This document shows, one piece after another, positions 36,004-44,472 of a stretch of DNA of 64,000 nt. This stretch comes from Azospirillum brasilense (GTDB lineage: Bacteria > Pseudomonadota > Alphaproteobacteria > Azospirillales > Azospirillaceae): positions 165,857 to 229,856 of the forward strand of contig NZ_VITH01000011.1 of assembly GCF_007827815.1 (NCBI RefSeq), read 5' to 3'. Both the position numbers and the translations under genes were made by a program. The notes beneath the pieces are model-generated. The model was not told the DNA's origin and ran no database searches. It saw only the letters and a program-made list of their open reading frames with translations. Within the stretch, counting starts at the first letter, position 1; each line of letters starts with the position of its first letter.

Positions 36004-38088
36004 ATGAAAAGGTTTGTTCCGTTCCTGCTCGCCATCCTGGCCTTGGCCGCACCCGGAATGGGGAGGGCGGAGACCGGCTCCTGGGTCAAGTCCGGCCCGG
36101 TGGAGGCGCGGCTTATCGCATCGGTCCAGGGGGTGGGCGACCTCGCCAAAATCCCCCTGGGGCTGGAGGTCCGGCTGGAGCCGGGCTGGAAGACCTACTG
36201 GCGCACCCCGGGCGACGCCGGATTCGCGCCGCGTCTGGACTGGTCGGAGTCGCGGAACCTCACGGCGACGGAGCTGATCTACCCGGCCCCGCACCGCTTC
36301 ACCGTGCTTGGCTTCGAGACGGCGGGCTACGACGCGGAGGTGCTGTTCCCCATCGCCGCCACACCGGCGGAGCCCGGCAAGCCGCTCGATCTCGCGTTGA
36401 AGGCGGAGTTGCTGGTCTGCTCGACCATCTGCGTGCCGGAGATGGTGGCGCTGTCCCTGTCCATCCCCGAGGGTCCGGCGACGCCGGGGCCGTCGGCCAA
36501 CGACATCGCCCGCGCCCAATCCCTGGTGCCCGGTGATGGGCGGGCGTCCGGCCTGACGGTCACGGCGGTGCGCGGCCGGGGCGCCGTGCTGGAGATCGAG
36601 GTCACCGCCCGCGAGCCGATGGTCGCCCCCGACGTGTTCGTGGAGACCGACCCGCCGGTGACCTTCTCCGCGCCCAAGAGCCAGTTCCTCGACGGCGACC
36701 GGCGCGCGATCCTGCGGATGGACGCGACTGACCCGACGCCCGGCCTGGACCTCGCCGGACGGGTGATGACGCTGACGGTGGTGGACGGCAACCGGTCGGT
36801 GGAGGCTCCGGCGACCGCCGCTTCCGGTCTTGACGGCGCGACGGGGGCGGCTCCGACAGGGCTGCTGGCCATGCTGGGCGTTGCCCTGCTGGGCGGGCTG
36901 ATCCTGAATCTGATGCCCTGCGTGCTGCCGGTGCTGTCGTTGAAGCTGCTGTCCATCGTCCAGCACGGTGGACGGGCGCCCGCGGCGGTGCGCGCCGGCT
37001 TCCTCGCCTCGGCGGCGGGCATCCTGACCTCCTTCCTGATCCTTGCCGGGGCGCTGGTCGCGGTGAAGGCGGCGGGCGGTGCGGTGGGCTGGGGCATCCA
37101 ATTCCAGCAGCCGCTGTTCCTCGTCTTTATGGTCGTGCTGGTGACGCTGTTCGCCGCCAACCTGTGGGGTCTGTTCGAGCTTCCGCTGCCGCGCGCCGTG
37201 GCCGACCGGCTGGGCGGGCCGGAGGGGCAGGGGCTGGGAGGGCAGTTCGCGACGGGTGCCTTCGCCACGCTGCTCGCCACGCCCTGCTCCGCGCCATTCC
37301 TTGGGACGGCGGTGGGCTTCGCGCTGTCGCGCGGGGCGCCGGAGGTGTTCGCCATCTTCGCCGCGCTCGGCGTCGGGCTGGCGCTGCCCTATCTGTTGAT
37401 CGCCGCCTTCCCGCGGGCCGCGCGGCTGCTGCCGCGCCCGGGGCGCTGGATGGTGGCGTTGCGCCGGGTGCTGGGCGGGGCGCTGGCCCTGACCGCGCTG
37501 TGGCTGCTGTCGGTGCTGGTCGTCCAGGTCGGCGAGGTGCCGGCGCTGGCCGTCGCCGTGCTGATGGGCGGTCTGGTCGCCGCGCTGTGGCTGGGCCGCC
37601 GGCTGGCGGAGACGGCGCGCTGGGCCGGGGCGGCGCTGGCCGGGCTGCTGGCCCTGGTGGCCTTCGCCGTTCCCGCCGTCTTCGGCCCCTCCGCCGGGGC
37701 GGCTCCGGTGGCCGAAAGCACGGCGGCGCGCTGGACCGTCTTCGACGAGGCCGCGATCCGCGAGCAGGTGGCCGCCGGGCGCACCGTCTTCGTGGACGTC
37801 ACCGCCGACTGGTGCATCACCTGTCAGGCGAACAAGAAGCTGGTGCTGAACCGCGGCGCCGTCGCGCAGCGACTGGAGGACGCCGGGGCGGTGACCGCCA
37901 TGCGCGCCGACTGGACCCGCCCGGACGAGGCCATCGCCCGCTACCTTGCCCGACACGGCCGCTATGGCATTCCCTTCAACATCGTCTATGGTCCGGGGGC
38001 TCCGGAGGGCATCGCGCTTCCGGAACTGCTGACCGAAGGGGCCGTCCTCGACGCGCTCGACCGGGCGTCCGGCAGGATCAAAAGCTGA
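36004..38088 (+). CDS. DsbD/ScsB-like protein-disulfide reductase
   Basis: 694 residues. A signal peptide (MKRFVPFLLAILALAAPGMG) leads to a periplasmic DsbD-like N-terminal domain containing LLVCSTICVPEMVAL. The membrane part begins at about residue 285 with GVALLGGLILNLMPCVLPVL and holds a second conserved Cys in TLLATPCSAPFLGT, giving eight or so helices. A C-terminal thioredoxin domain has the CxxC pair C604/C607 in ADWCITCQANKK. The protein should carry electrons from cytoplasmic thioredoxin to periplasmic partners. ATG 36004 gives the best signal peptide. A peroxiredoxin gene follows 28 bp later. Confidence 0.93.
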   Translation: MKRFVPFLLAILALAAPGMGRAETGSWVKSGPVEARLIASVQGVGDLAKIPLGLEVRLEPGWKTYWRTPGDAGFAPRLDWSESRNLTATELIYPAPHRFTVLGFETAGYDAEVLFPIAATPAEPGKPLDLALKAELLVCSTICVPEMVALSLSIPEGPATPGPSANDIARAQSLVPGDGRASGLTVTAVRGRGAVLEIEVTAREPMVAPDVFVETDPPVTFSAPKSQFLDGDRRAILRMDATDPTPGLDLAGRVMTLTVVDGNRSVEAPATAASGLDGATGAAPTGLLAMLGVALLGGLILNLMPCVLPVLSLKLLSIVQHGGRAPAAVRAGFLASAAGILTSFLILAGALVAVKAAGGAVGWGIQFQQPLFLVFMVVLVTLFAANLWGLFELPLPRAVADRLGGPEGQGLGGQFATGAFATLLATPCSAPFLGTAVGFALSRGAPEVFAIFAALGVGLALPYLLIAAFPRAARLLPRPGRWMVALRRVLGGALALTALWLLSVLVVQVGEVPALAVAVLMGGLVAALWLGRRLAETARWAGAALAGLLALVAFAVPAVFGPSAGAAPVAESTAARWTVFDEAAIREQVAAGRTVFVDVTADWCITCQANKKLVLNRGAVAQRLEDAGAVTAMRADWTRPDEAIARYLARHGRYGIPFNIVYGPGAPEGIALPELLTEGAVLDALDRASGRIKS

Positions 38089-38116
38089 AACACAAAAAAT
38101 TGGGAGTTCAGGAGAC

Positions 38117-38599
38117 ATGACCATTCAAGTGGGCGACGCCATCCCGTCCGTCACGCTGAAGCATCTGACCGACAACGGGATGCAGGACATCACCACCGAC
38201 GCGCTGTTCAAGGGCAAGACGGTTGTGCTGTTCTCCGTGCCGGGCGCCTTCACCCCGACCTGCTCCGCCAAGCACCTGCCGGGCTTCGTCCAGAAGGCCG
38301 AAGACCTGAAGGCCAAGGGGGTGGACGACATCGTCTGCCTCGCCGTCAACGATCCCTTCGTGATGCGCGCCTGGGGCGAGAAGAGCGGAGTCGGTGGCAA
38401 GGTCACCATGCTGCCGGACGGCAACGCCGCTCTGACCCAGGCGCTGGGCCTGACGATGGACGGCACGGGCTACGGCCTCGGCCTGCGCGGCCAGCGCTTC
38501 GCCCTGGTCGCCAAGGACGGCAAGGTCACCCACCTCGCCGTGGAGAAGCCCGGCCAGTTCGAGGTGTCCTCGGCCGAAGCGGTGCTGGGCGCCCTGTAA
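38117..38599 (+). CDS. Peroxiredoxin, Prx5/AhpE-like
   Basis: 160 residues. The peroxidatic cysteine is C49 in VPGAFTPTCSAKHLPGF, the Prx5-type active site. VNDPFVMRAWGEK and MLPDGNAALTQALGLTMD follow in family order. It reduces peroxides in the cytoplasm using a thiol donor such as glutathione/glutaredoxin or thioredoxin. No fused glutaredoxin domain. It lies 28 bp after the DsbD-like gene, so the two thiol-redox genes are probably cotranscribed. Confidence 0.94.
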   Translation: MTIQVGDAIPSVTLKHLTDNGMQDITTDALFKGKTVVLFSVPGAFTPTCSAKHLPGFVQKAEDLKAKGVDDIVCLAVNDPFVMRAWGEKSGVGGKVTMLPDGNAALTQALGLTMDGTGYGLGLRGQRFALVAKDGKVTHLAVEKPGQFEVSSAEAVLGAL

Positions 38600-38631
38600 G
38601 GGGGCAGAGCAACCCAGGGCGCCATTACAAA

Positions 38632-38748
38632 CCCTCTCCCCTCTGGGGAGAGGGTGGCCCGAAGGGCCGGTGAGGGGGTTGCGCTTGTGCCGGACGGTCC
38701 GCCACGCGCAACCCCCTCACCCTGACCCTCTCCCCAGAGGGGAGAGGG
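38632..38748. repeat. REP-like palindromic element, type 2 (copy F)
   Basis: 117 bp. Terminal CCCTCTCCCC TCT GGGGAGAGGG and CCTCTCCCC AGA GGGGAGAGG hairpins flank CCC GAA GGG and GAGGGGGTTGCGC / GCGCAACCCCCTC arms. Same design as 6710-6828 and 17489-17608. It fills the space between the convergent peroxiredoxin and acyl-CoA ligase genes. Confidence 0.85.
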
Positions 38749-38759
38749 GATTTGAGGCC

Positions 38760-40358
38760 TCACCCCGCCTTCGTGCGGTCCCAGGTGGTGTCGGCCACGC
38801 CGCGTTCCCGCAGCTTCGCCTTCTGTACTTTGGCGGTCGGCGTCTTGGGGAAGGCGTCCACGATGTCGATGTAGCGGGGCTGGGCGTAGCGCGGCAGTTC
38901 GCGCTCGGCGTAGGCCGCCACGGACTCCGGCGTCAGGGCGGCGCCCGGTGCGGCGACCAGCGCGACCATGATCTCGTCCTCGGCGCCCGGAATGCCCGCC
39001 GGCACGGCGTAGGCGGCGACCTCCGCCACCCCCTCCAGCCGCGACAGCACCGTCTCCACCTCGTAGGACGAGACGTTCTCGCCGCGGCGGCGGATGCAGT
39101 CCTTGATGCGGTCGACGAAGGTGACGTAGCCCTCCGCGTCCATCACCGCGGCGTCGCCGGTGTGGAACCACAGGTTCCGCCATGCCTCCACCGTCTTGTC
39201 GGGCATCCGGTGATAGCCGGAGAGGAAGCCGAAGGCGGCCTTCGGGCGCACCATGACCTCGCCGACCTGACCGCGCGGCACGGGGATGTCGGTCTGCGGG
39301 TCGCGGATCTCCACCTCGAAGTAACGGTCGTAGACCTTGCCGCAGGTGCCGGGGCGCGGCTTGCCCATCTCGGCGTAGAGTGGGATGTTCACCTCGGTCA
39401 TGCCGTAGAGGCTGATGACGTCGCGGACGCCGAACCGCTCGCGCAGCACCCGTTCGGTGTCCGCCGGGTTGGGGGCGGCGCCGACGAGGCGCAAGGGGTG
39501 GTCGCGGTCGTCGGGGCGCGGCGGCTGGGCGACCACGAAGGCGGTGACGGCGCCCAGCGAGTTGGTCACCGTGCAGCCGTGGCGCCGGATGTCGTCCAGC
39601 CAGGACGACGCGCTGAACCGCTCGCGCAGCACCGCCGACCCGCCGGAGATCATCGCGGCGTAGAGCTGCATGTAGAGCCCGTTGGCGTGGAACAGCGGCA
39701 GGCAGATGTAGAAGCGGTCCTCGTCGGTCAGCGCGAAGTTGTCGATGGAGCCCAGCCCGAACAGGAAGCCGTGGCCGTGCGGCATCAGCACGCCCTTTGA
39801 CAGGCCGGTGGTGCCCGACGTGTACATGATGCAGGCGTCGTCACCGGCGCGGGGCAGGGGGCCGTCGTAGGGGGCGGCGTCGCGCCAGCCCTCCAGCGCG
39901 GTGTGCGGCGATCCCGCCGCCGCACCGGGCACCACCAGTCCGCGCAGGGCGGTCAGGCGCGGGGCGATGTCGGTGATGCGGTCGGCCAGAGCGGCGTCGA
40001 CCACCGCCAGGGCGGCCCCGGCGTTCTCAAGCTGGTGCTCCAGGAAGCCGCCCTTCAGCTCGGTGTTCAGCGCGACCATGACGGCGCCCAGCCGCCCCAG
40101 CCCCAGCCACACGCGCACGAAGTCCAGCCCGTTCGGCAGCATCACCGCCACCGTGTCGCCCGGCTTCACACCCAGCCCGGTGAAGAAGCCGGCCACGCGG
40201 CCCGCCTGCTCCTGCGCCTCGGCGTAGGTGAGGGAGCCGCCGTTGTTCTCCTTGCCGGCGATCATCGTGACGAAGGTCTTGCCGCCGCGTTCGGCGGCCT
40301 GATGGGCCAGCACCTCGGGCAGCACCCAGCGGGCTTCGTTCCGCAAATGCGGATACAT
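38760..40358 (-). CDS. AMP-forming acyl-CoA ligase
   Basis: 532 residues of the acyl-adenylate superfamily. The P-loop is IMYTSGTTGLSKGVLMPHG, the A5-type motif ISLYGMTEVNIPLY, and the hinge/A8 region IKDCIRRRGENVSSYEVE. The catalytic lysine is in FPKTPTAKVQKAKLRE near the C-terminus. It activates a carboxylate with ATP and joins it to CoA. The overall sequence resembles crotonobetaine/carnitine-CoA ligase (CaiC) and other short or medium chain ligases, but the substrate is not readable. It is downstream of rnhA on the same strand, with a hairpin between. Confidence 0.88.
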   Translation of the reverse strand: MYPHLRNEARWVLPEVLAHQAAERGGKTFVTMIAGKENNGGSLTYAEAQEQAGRVAGFFTGLGVKPGDTVAVMLPNGLDFVRVWLGLGRLGAVMVALNTELKGGFLEHQLENAGAALAVVDAALADRITDIAPRLTALRGLVVPGAAAGSPHTALEGWRDAAPYDGPLPRAGDDACIMYTSGTTGLSKGVLMPHGHGFLFGLGSIDNFALTDEDRFYICLPLFHANGLYMQLYAAMISGGSAVLRERFSASSWLDDIRRHGCTVTNSLGAVTAFVVAQPPRPDDRDHPLRLVGAAPNPADTERVLRERFGVRDVISLYGMTEVNIPLYAEMGKPRPGTCGKVYDRYFEVEIRDPQTDIPVPRGQVGEVMVRPKAAFGFLSGYHRMPDKTVEAWRNLWFHTGDAAVMDAEGYVTFVDRIKDCIRRRGENVSSYEVETVLSRLEGVAEVAAYAVPAGIPGAEDEIMVALVAAPGAALTPESVAAYAERELPRYAQPRYIDIVDAFPKTPTAKVQKAKLRERGVADTTWDRTKAG

Positions 40359-40411
40359 CTCGGTCTCCTCCCAACGATCTTTCGTCGTTCGTTATCGGAG
40401 GGAGCCTAGCG

Positions 40412-40431
40412 GGACGGCGGGGCCGCCGTCC
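40412..40431 (-). terminator. Hairpin after rnhA
   Basis: GGACGGCGG / CCGCCGTCC inverted repeat in the 110-bp gap between rnhA and the acyl-CoA ligase gene; the stem is 7 bp with a six-base loop if the innermost pairs are open. It could end the ispH-thrB-rnhA transcript. No clear T run. Confidence 0.4.
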
Positions 40432-40468
40432 ACAAACCCTTGAGGATGGTCACCGTTCGCTGGACGGG

Positions 40469-40960
40469 TCAGCCCCGCCCGGCCTGCCGGACGTCGGCGA
40501 CGCCCTGGCGGGCCAGCGCGTCGGCCCGCTCGTTCTCCGGATGGCCGGCGTGGCCGCGGACCCAGTGGAACTCGATCCGGTGCTGCCGCTTCGCCTCGTC
40601 CAGGCGCCGCCACAAATCCTCGTTCTTCACCGGCTTCTTGTCGGCGGTCTTCCAGCCACGGGCCTTCCAGCCGTGAATCCACTGGGTGATGCCGTTCTTC
40701 ACATACTCGCTGTCGGTGTAGAGCCGCACCTCCATGGGCCGCTTCAGCGCTTCCAGCGCCTGGATGGCGGCCATCAGCTCCATGCGGTTGTTGGTGGTGG
40801 CCGGCTCGCCGCCGTACAGCTCCTTCTCCACCCCGTTGTAGCGCAGGATGGCGCCCCAGCCGCCGGGGCCGGGGTTGCCGCTGCAGGCGCCGTCGGTGAA
40901 GATGTCGACGACCTTCGGCGCGCTCTTGTCACCGTCGGTGCCGGTTCCGGTATCCGTCAT
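40469..40960 (-). CDS. rnhA: Ribonuclease HI
   Basis: 163 residues. It cuts the RNA strand of RNA-DNA hybrids. All four acidic catalytic positions are present: DIFTDGACSGNPGPGGWG, NNRMELMAAIQAL, YTDSEYVKNGI and NERADALARQG. The chosen start (MTDTGTGTDGDKS) adds a short flexible leader and lies 4 bp after the thrB stop; longer in-frame starts run into thrB. The ispH, thrB, rnhA order is typical of alphaproteobacteria. Confidence 0.96.
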   Translation of the reverse strand: MTDTGTGTDGDKSAPKVVDIFTDGACSGNPGPGGWGAILRYNGVEKELYGGEPATTNNRMELMAAIQALEALKRPMEVRLYTDSEYVKNGITQWIHGWKARGWKTADKKPVKNEDLWRRLDEAKRQHRIEFHWVRGHAGHPENERADALARQGVADVRQAGRG

Positions 40961-40964
40961 GGCG

Positions 40965-41948
40965 TCAGACCTGATAGCTGCCGCCGTCGTCGAGCGCGTA
41001 GTCGCCGAGCCCGCGGACGGTCTGGTGGAAGCGCAGTTTGCGCAGATATTCCAGCGGGTCCTTCGGGCGCACGAAGGCACCCGGCGGATGGTTCAGCCAG
41101 TCGTAGAGGCGCGTCAACAGGAAGCGCAGGGCGCTGCCGCGGCACAGCCAGGGCAGGGCGGCCAGCTCCGCCGGCGACAGGGGGCGGACCTTCTGGTAGC
41201 TGGTCAGCAGCATCCGCGCCTTGGTGGCGTTGAACGATCCATCGACCTCGAAGCACCAGGCGTTCATGCAGATCGCGATGTCGTAGGCCAGGAAGTCGTT
41301 GCAGGCGAAGTAGAAGTCGATCAGGCCGGACAGCCCGTCGCCGCGGAAGAACACGTTGTCGGGGAACAGGTCGGCGTGGATGACCCCGGACGGCAGGCCG
41401 GCGGGCCAGTTGGCCTCCAGCGCGGCCAGTTCCGCCTCCAGCGTCGCGCGCAGGTCGCGGGCGACCTCGTCGGCGCGCGGCGCGCATTTTCCGGCCAAAT
41501 CCTTCCAGCCGTCCAGCGAGAGGGCGTTGGGGCGCTCCATCCGGAAATCGGCGACGGCCAGATGCAGGCGGGCCAGCGCCGTCCCGAGCTCCGCGCAATG
41601 GTGCGGCGTGATGCGGCGCGGCCACATGCCGGCCAGGAAGGTGACGATCACCGCCGGACGCCCGGCCAGCTCGCGCAGGGACTGCCCATCCATGCCCTGG
41701 ACCGGCAGCGGGCAGGCAATGCCCTTGTCGGCGAGATGCTCCATCAGGCCCAGGAAGAAGGGGAGGTCCTCCCGCCGGGTGCGCTTCTCGTAGAGCGTCA
41801 GGATGTAGGGGCCGCGCTCCGTCACCAGGAGGAAGTTGGAATTCTCCACCCCCTCCGCAATGCCCTTGCAGGACAGGACGGCGCCCAGATCGTACTGGGC
41901 GATGAAAGCGTTCAGCTCGTCGTCGGTGACTTCGGTGTATACGGCCAT
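40965..41948 (-). CDS. thrB: Homoserine kinase (ThrB, APH-fold type)
   Basis: 327 residues. It phosphorylates homoserine, supplying the substrate for threonine synthase at 31.6 kb. This is the aminoglycoside-phosphotransferase-fold type of alphaproteobacteria, not the GHMP type. The catalytic loop is VIHADLFPDNVFF and the metal site LIDFYFACND. The start MAVYTEVTDDELNAFIAQYD matches the family. It is 4 bp upstream of rnhA, and a Uma2 gene separates it from ispH. Confidence 0.95.
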   Translation of the reverse strand: MAVYTEVTDDELNAFIAQYDLGAVLSCKGIAEGVENSNFLLVTERGPYILTLYEKRTRREDLPFFLGLMEHLADKGIACPLPVQGMDGQSLRELAGRPAVIVTFLAGMWPRRITPHHCAELGTALARLHLAVADFRMERPNALSLDGWKDLAGKCAPRADEVARDLRATLEAELAALEANWPAGLPSGVIHADLFPDNVFFRGDGLSGLIDFYFACNDFLAYDIAICMNAWCFEVDGSFNATKARMLLTSYQKVRPLSPAELAALPWLCRGSALRFLLTRLYDWLNHPPGAFVRPKDPLEYLRKLRFHQTVRGLGDYALDDGGSYQV

Positions 41949-42013
41949 GCCAGCGCCTTACCGGGATTCGGGGCGCCGGTCAATGCTGCCGCAACCGTTC
42001 ACCCCTGGGCCGC

Positions 42014-42586
42014 TCACAGCGCTATGCCGTCGTAAAGCGCCGCCAGGGGAAGCTCCGCCCCGATGGAGGCCAGCGGCAGCGTGGCGTCCTCGGTGAAATC
42101 CTCGACGATCCAGCGCCGTCCGTCGCGGCGCCAGAGCTGCGCCCGGACGGCGCGGCTGTCCAGCAGCAGCACCTCCTGCAGCGAAGGGATCTGCATGTAG
42201 TCGGGCACCTTGGTGCCGCGGTCGTGGCTGGCCGTGCTGTCGGACAGGATCTCGACCACCAGCACCGGATTCGGTGTCGAGCGCTGGCCGGGCTGGTGGG
42301 GCGAGCAGGTGACGGCGATGTCGGCCTCGTAAAAGCGGTCGGCGCGGTCGTCGCGTTCGATGGTCGTTTCCGTCAAGACTCGACAGGGTGGGCGGAGGCG
42401 CATGCCGATAGCGATGATGATCGCCGCCGTCAGCCGGCTGTGCGCCTGGGAGCACGCGTTCATCGCCCTCGGCTGCCCGCCGACCAGCTCGTAGCGCGTG
42501 TCCGGCTCCTGCCGGTCGGCCCAGGCGAGAAACTCGTCGATGTCCATCTTCTGGATGGCCGGCTTCTGGATGGCGGGCGCGCCCAT
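42014..42586 (-). CDS. Uma2 (DUF820) family nuclease-like protein
   Basis: 190 residues. MDIDEFLAWADRQEPDTRYE leads into YELVGGQPRAM, then ADIAVTCSPHQPG and PVLVVEILSDSTASHDRGTK. The E..D..ExxS pattern is the PD-(D/E)XK-type core of Uma2 proteins. They abound in cyanobacteria and appear sporadically elsewhere. Their biological substrate is unknown. The gene interrupts the ispH-thrB-rnhA run, with gaps of 49 and 65 bp, so it looks like an insertion. No mobile element ends are visible. Confidence 0.88.
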   Translation of the reverse strand: MGAPAIQKPAIQKMDIDEFLAWADRQEPDTRYELVGGQPRAMNACSQAHSRLTAAIIIAIGMRLRPPCRVLTETTIERDDRADRFYEADIAVTCSPHQPGQRSTPNPVLVVEILSDSTASHDRGTKVPDYMQIPSLQEVLLLDSRAVRAQLWRRDGRRWIVEDFTEDATLPLASIGAELPLAALYDGIAL

Positions 42587-42635
42587 GAACGTCTCCTTCG
42601 CGCTGGCCGGTCCCTGGATTATGCGGGTCTTTGCA

Positions 42636-43616
42636 TTATGCGTCTGCCGGGACCGGACGGGAAGGGGCGCCGCCGTCCAGAAGCGGCTTCGGCAGCTTGA
42701 AGGTGATGTCCTCGAAGGCGGTGCGCAGCTCTTCCACCGTCACGGCATAGCGGGCGCGGGCGGCCTCCATGACCTCCTCCACCAGCACTTCGGGGGCCGA
42801 CGCTCCGGCGGTGATGCCCAGCGTGGCGACTCCGTCCAGCGCCGACCAGTCGATGTCCGCTGCGCGCTGGACCAGCTGGGCGCGCTGGCAGCCGTGAATC
42901 TTCGCCACCTCGACCAGCCGCTTGGAGTTGGAGGAGTTCGGGGCGCCCAGCACCAGCAGGGCGTCCACCTTCGGCGCGATGGCCTTCACCGCCTGCTGGC
43001 GGTTGGTGGTGGCATAGCAGATGTCCTCCTTCTTCGGCCCGCCGATGGACGGGAAGCGGGCCTGGAGGGCGGCGACGATGCTCGCCGTCTCGTCCACCGA
43101 CAGGGTGGTCTGGGTGGCGTAGGCGAGGTTCTCCGGGTCGTCCACCTGGACCATCGCCACGTCCTCCACCGTCTCAACCAGCACCACGGCGCCCTGGGGC
43201 AACTGGCCCATGGTGCCGATCACCTCCGGATGGCCGGCGTGGCCGATCAGCACGATCTGGCGCCCCTCGTTGAAGTGGCGCTCGGCCTCGCGGTGCACCT
43301 TGCTGACCAGCGGGCAGGTGGCGTCGAGATAGAACAGGCCGCGCTGCTCCGCCGCCGCCGGGACCGACTTCGGCACGCCGTGGGCGGAGAAGACCACCGG
43401 CACGCCGTCGGGCACCTGATCCAGCTCGTCGACGAAGATGGCGCCCTTGGCCTCCAGGCTCTGCACCACGAATCGGTTGTGGACGATCTCGTGCCGGACA
43501 TAGACGGGGGCGCCGAACCGCTCCAGCGCCACCTCCACGATCTGGATCGCGCGGTCCACGCCGGCGCAGAAGCCACGGGGGGCCGCGAGCAGGATGGTCA
43601 GGGGCGTCTGGGTCAT
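42636..43616 (-). CDS. ispH: 4-hydroxy-3-methylbut-2-enyl diphosphate reductase IspH
   Basis: 326 residues. It carries out the last step of the MEP isoprenoid pathway, making IPP and DMAPP with a 4Fe-4S cluster. The three cluster cysteines are in APRGFCAGVDRAI (C17), LDATCPLVSKVH and KEDICYATTNRQ. The proton-relay Glu region TTLSVDETASI precedes the third. Normal family length. It begins the minus-strand run ispH, Uma2, thrB, rnhA, and is divergent from the lipoprotein gene at 43750. Confidence 0.97.
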   Translation of the reverse strand: MTQTPLTILLAAPRGFCAGVDRAIQIVEVALERFGAPVYVRHEIVHNRFVVQSLEAKGAIFVDELDQVPDGVPVVFSAHGVPKSVPAAAEQRGLFYLDATCPLVSKVHREAERHFNEGRQIVLIGHAGHPEVIGTMGQLPQGAVVLVETVEDVAMVQVDDPENLAYATQTTLSVDETASIVAALQARFPSIGGPKKEDICYATTNRQQAVKAIAPKVDALLVLGAPNSSNSKRLVEVAKIHGCQRAQLVQRAADIDWSALDGVATLGITAGASAPEVLVEEVMEAARARYAVTVEELRTAFEDITFKLPKPLLDGGAPSRPVPADA

Positions 43617-43749
43617 GCGCGTCGTTCCGGTGTCTCGAAAAAGGGGTGTAGGGGTTCGTTCGTCGCAGCGGCGGCGTGGCCTTGTGCCGGCCCCACCGCT
43701 TCTCTAAAGTCGTGGCAGAACACACCCTTCCAACCGTTAGGCCAGACCG

Positions 43750-44337
43750 ATGGACCGCCGCCGCGACCGTAATATAGGAACCCCCGCCCGGAAAAGCCCG
43801 CGGGCGCTTGCATTTGCGAGTCTGGGTGTTCTGGCGCTCACCGGCTGCTCCGGACTCGGGGGCGGCACCAACGCGCCGGCGGATGCGGCCTTGGCCTGCC
43901 CGAAGGTGTCCATCGTCCGCGATCTGGCGGAGGTCACCCAGTTCCGCAACGGCGGCGGGCGCGACCTGACGGACGTGACCTCCCGCGCGGCTCTGGCCGA
44001 CTATTCCGGCAACTGCGACTACACCAGCGACGGCGTCACGGTGAACGTGAACGTCTTCCTGATCGCGGAGCGCGGGCCGGCCATGCAGGGCAACACGGCG
44101 AATTACCGCTATTTCGTCGCCGTCGCCAAGCCGGGCGAGGAGGCGCCGACCACCAAGACGGAGTTCGACACCTCCGTGACCTTTGATGCCGGCAAGCTCC
44201 GCTCCGGCAGCCGCGAGGAACTGGCCCCGAAGATTCCGCTGCCCAAGGACGCCAACGGCAAGGATTGGAAGATTTTCCTAGGATTCCAGTTGACGCCGGA
44301 GCAGTTGGCCTTCAATCGGGCGCAGATGAAGCAGTAA
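43750..44337 (+). CDS. Predicted lipoprotein
   Basis: 195 residues. A basic start (MDRRRDRNIGTPARKSPR) precedes a hydrophobic stretch ending in the lipobox LALTGC, so the mature protein should be lipid-anchored at Cys33. The rest is a soluble domain with strand-like segments (TVNVNVFLIAERGPAM, YRYFVAVAKPGEEAPTTKTE) and a C-terminal FLGFQLTPEQLAFNRAQM. No named family recognised. It is divergent from ispH and followed by a clear terminator hairpin. Confidence 0.8.
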   Translation: MDRRRDRNIGTPARKSPRALAFASLGVLALTGCSGLGGGTNAPADAALACPKVSIVRDLAEVTQFRNGGGRDLTDVTSRAALADYSGNCDYTSDGVTVNVNVFLIAERGPAMQGNTANYRYFVAVAKPGEEAPTTKTEFDTSVTFDAGKLRSGSREELAPKIPLPKDANGKDWKIFLGFQLTPEQLAFNRAQMKQ

Positions 44338-44352
44338 CGCCGGAAGGATGAT

Positions 44353-44384
44353 AGGCAACGCCCGCGCCGAGTCGGGCGTTGCCT
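44353..44384 (+). terminator. Terminator after the lipoprotein gene
   Basis: Perfect 12-bp stem AGGCAACGCCCG / CGGGCGTTGCCT with an eight-base loop, followed by GTCTTACT, 15 bp after the lipoprotein stop and between convergent genes. Confidence 0.75.
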
Positions 44385-44472
44385 GTCTTACTCAATTCAA
44401 ATGTATTCTGCCTTGTGCGGTTGACGAATCCGGCTTTGCCGGCTAAGGCTTGGCTACTGTATCGTTGTACTT

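Noticed and set aside
35857..38124. Long minus-strand open frame across the DsbD-like gene
   Set aside because: Same reason: low-complexity antisense translation of a well-supported gene.
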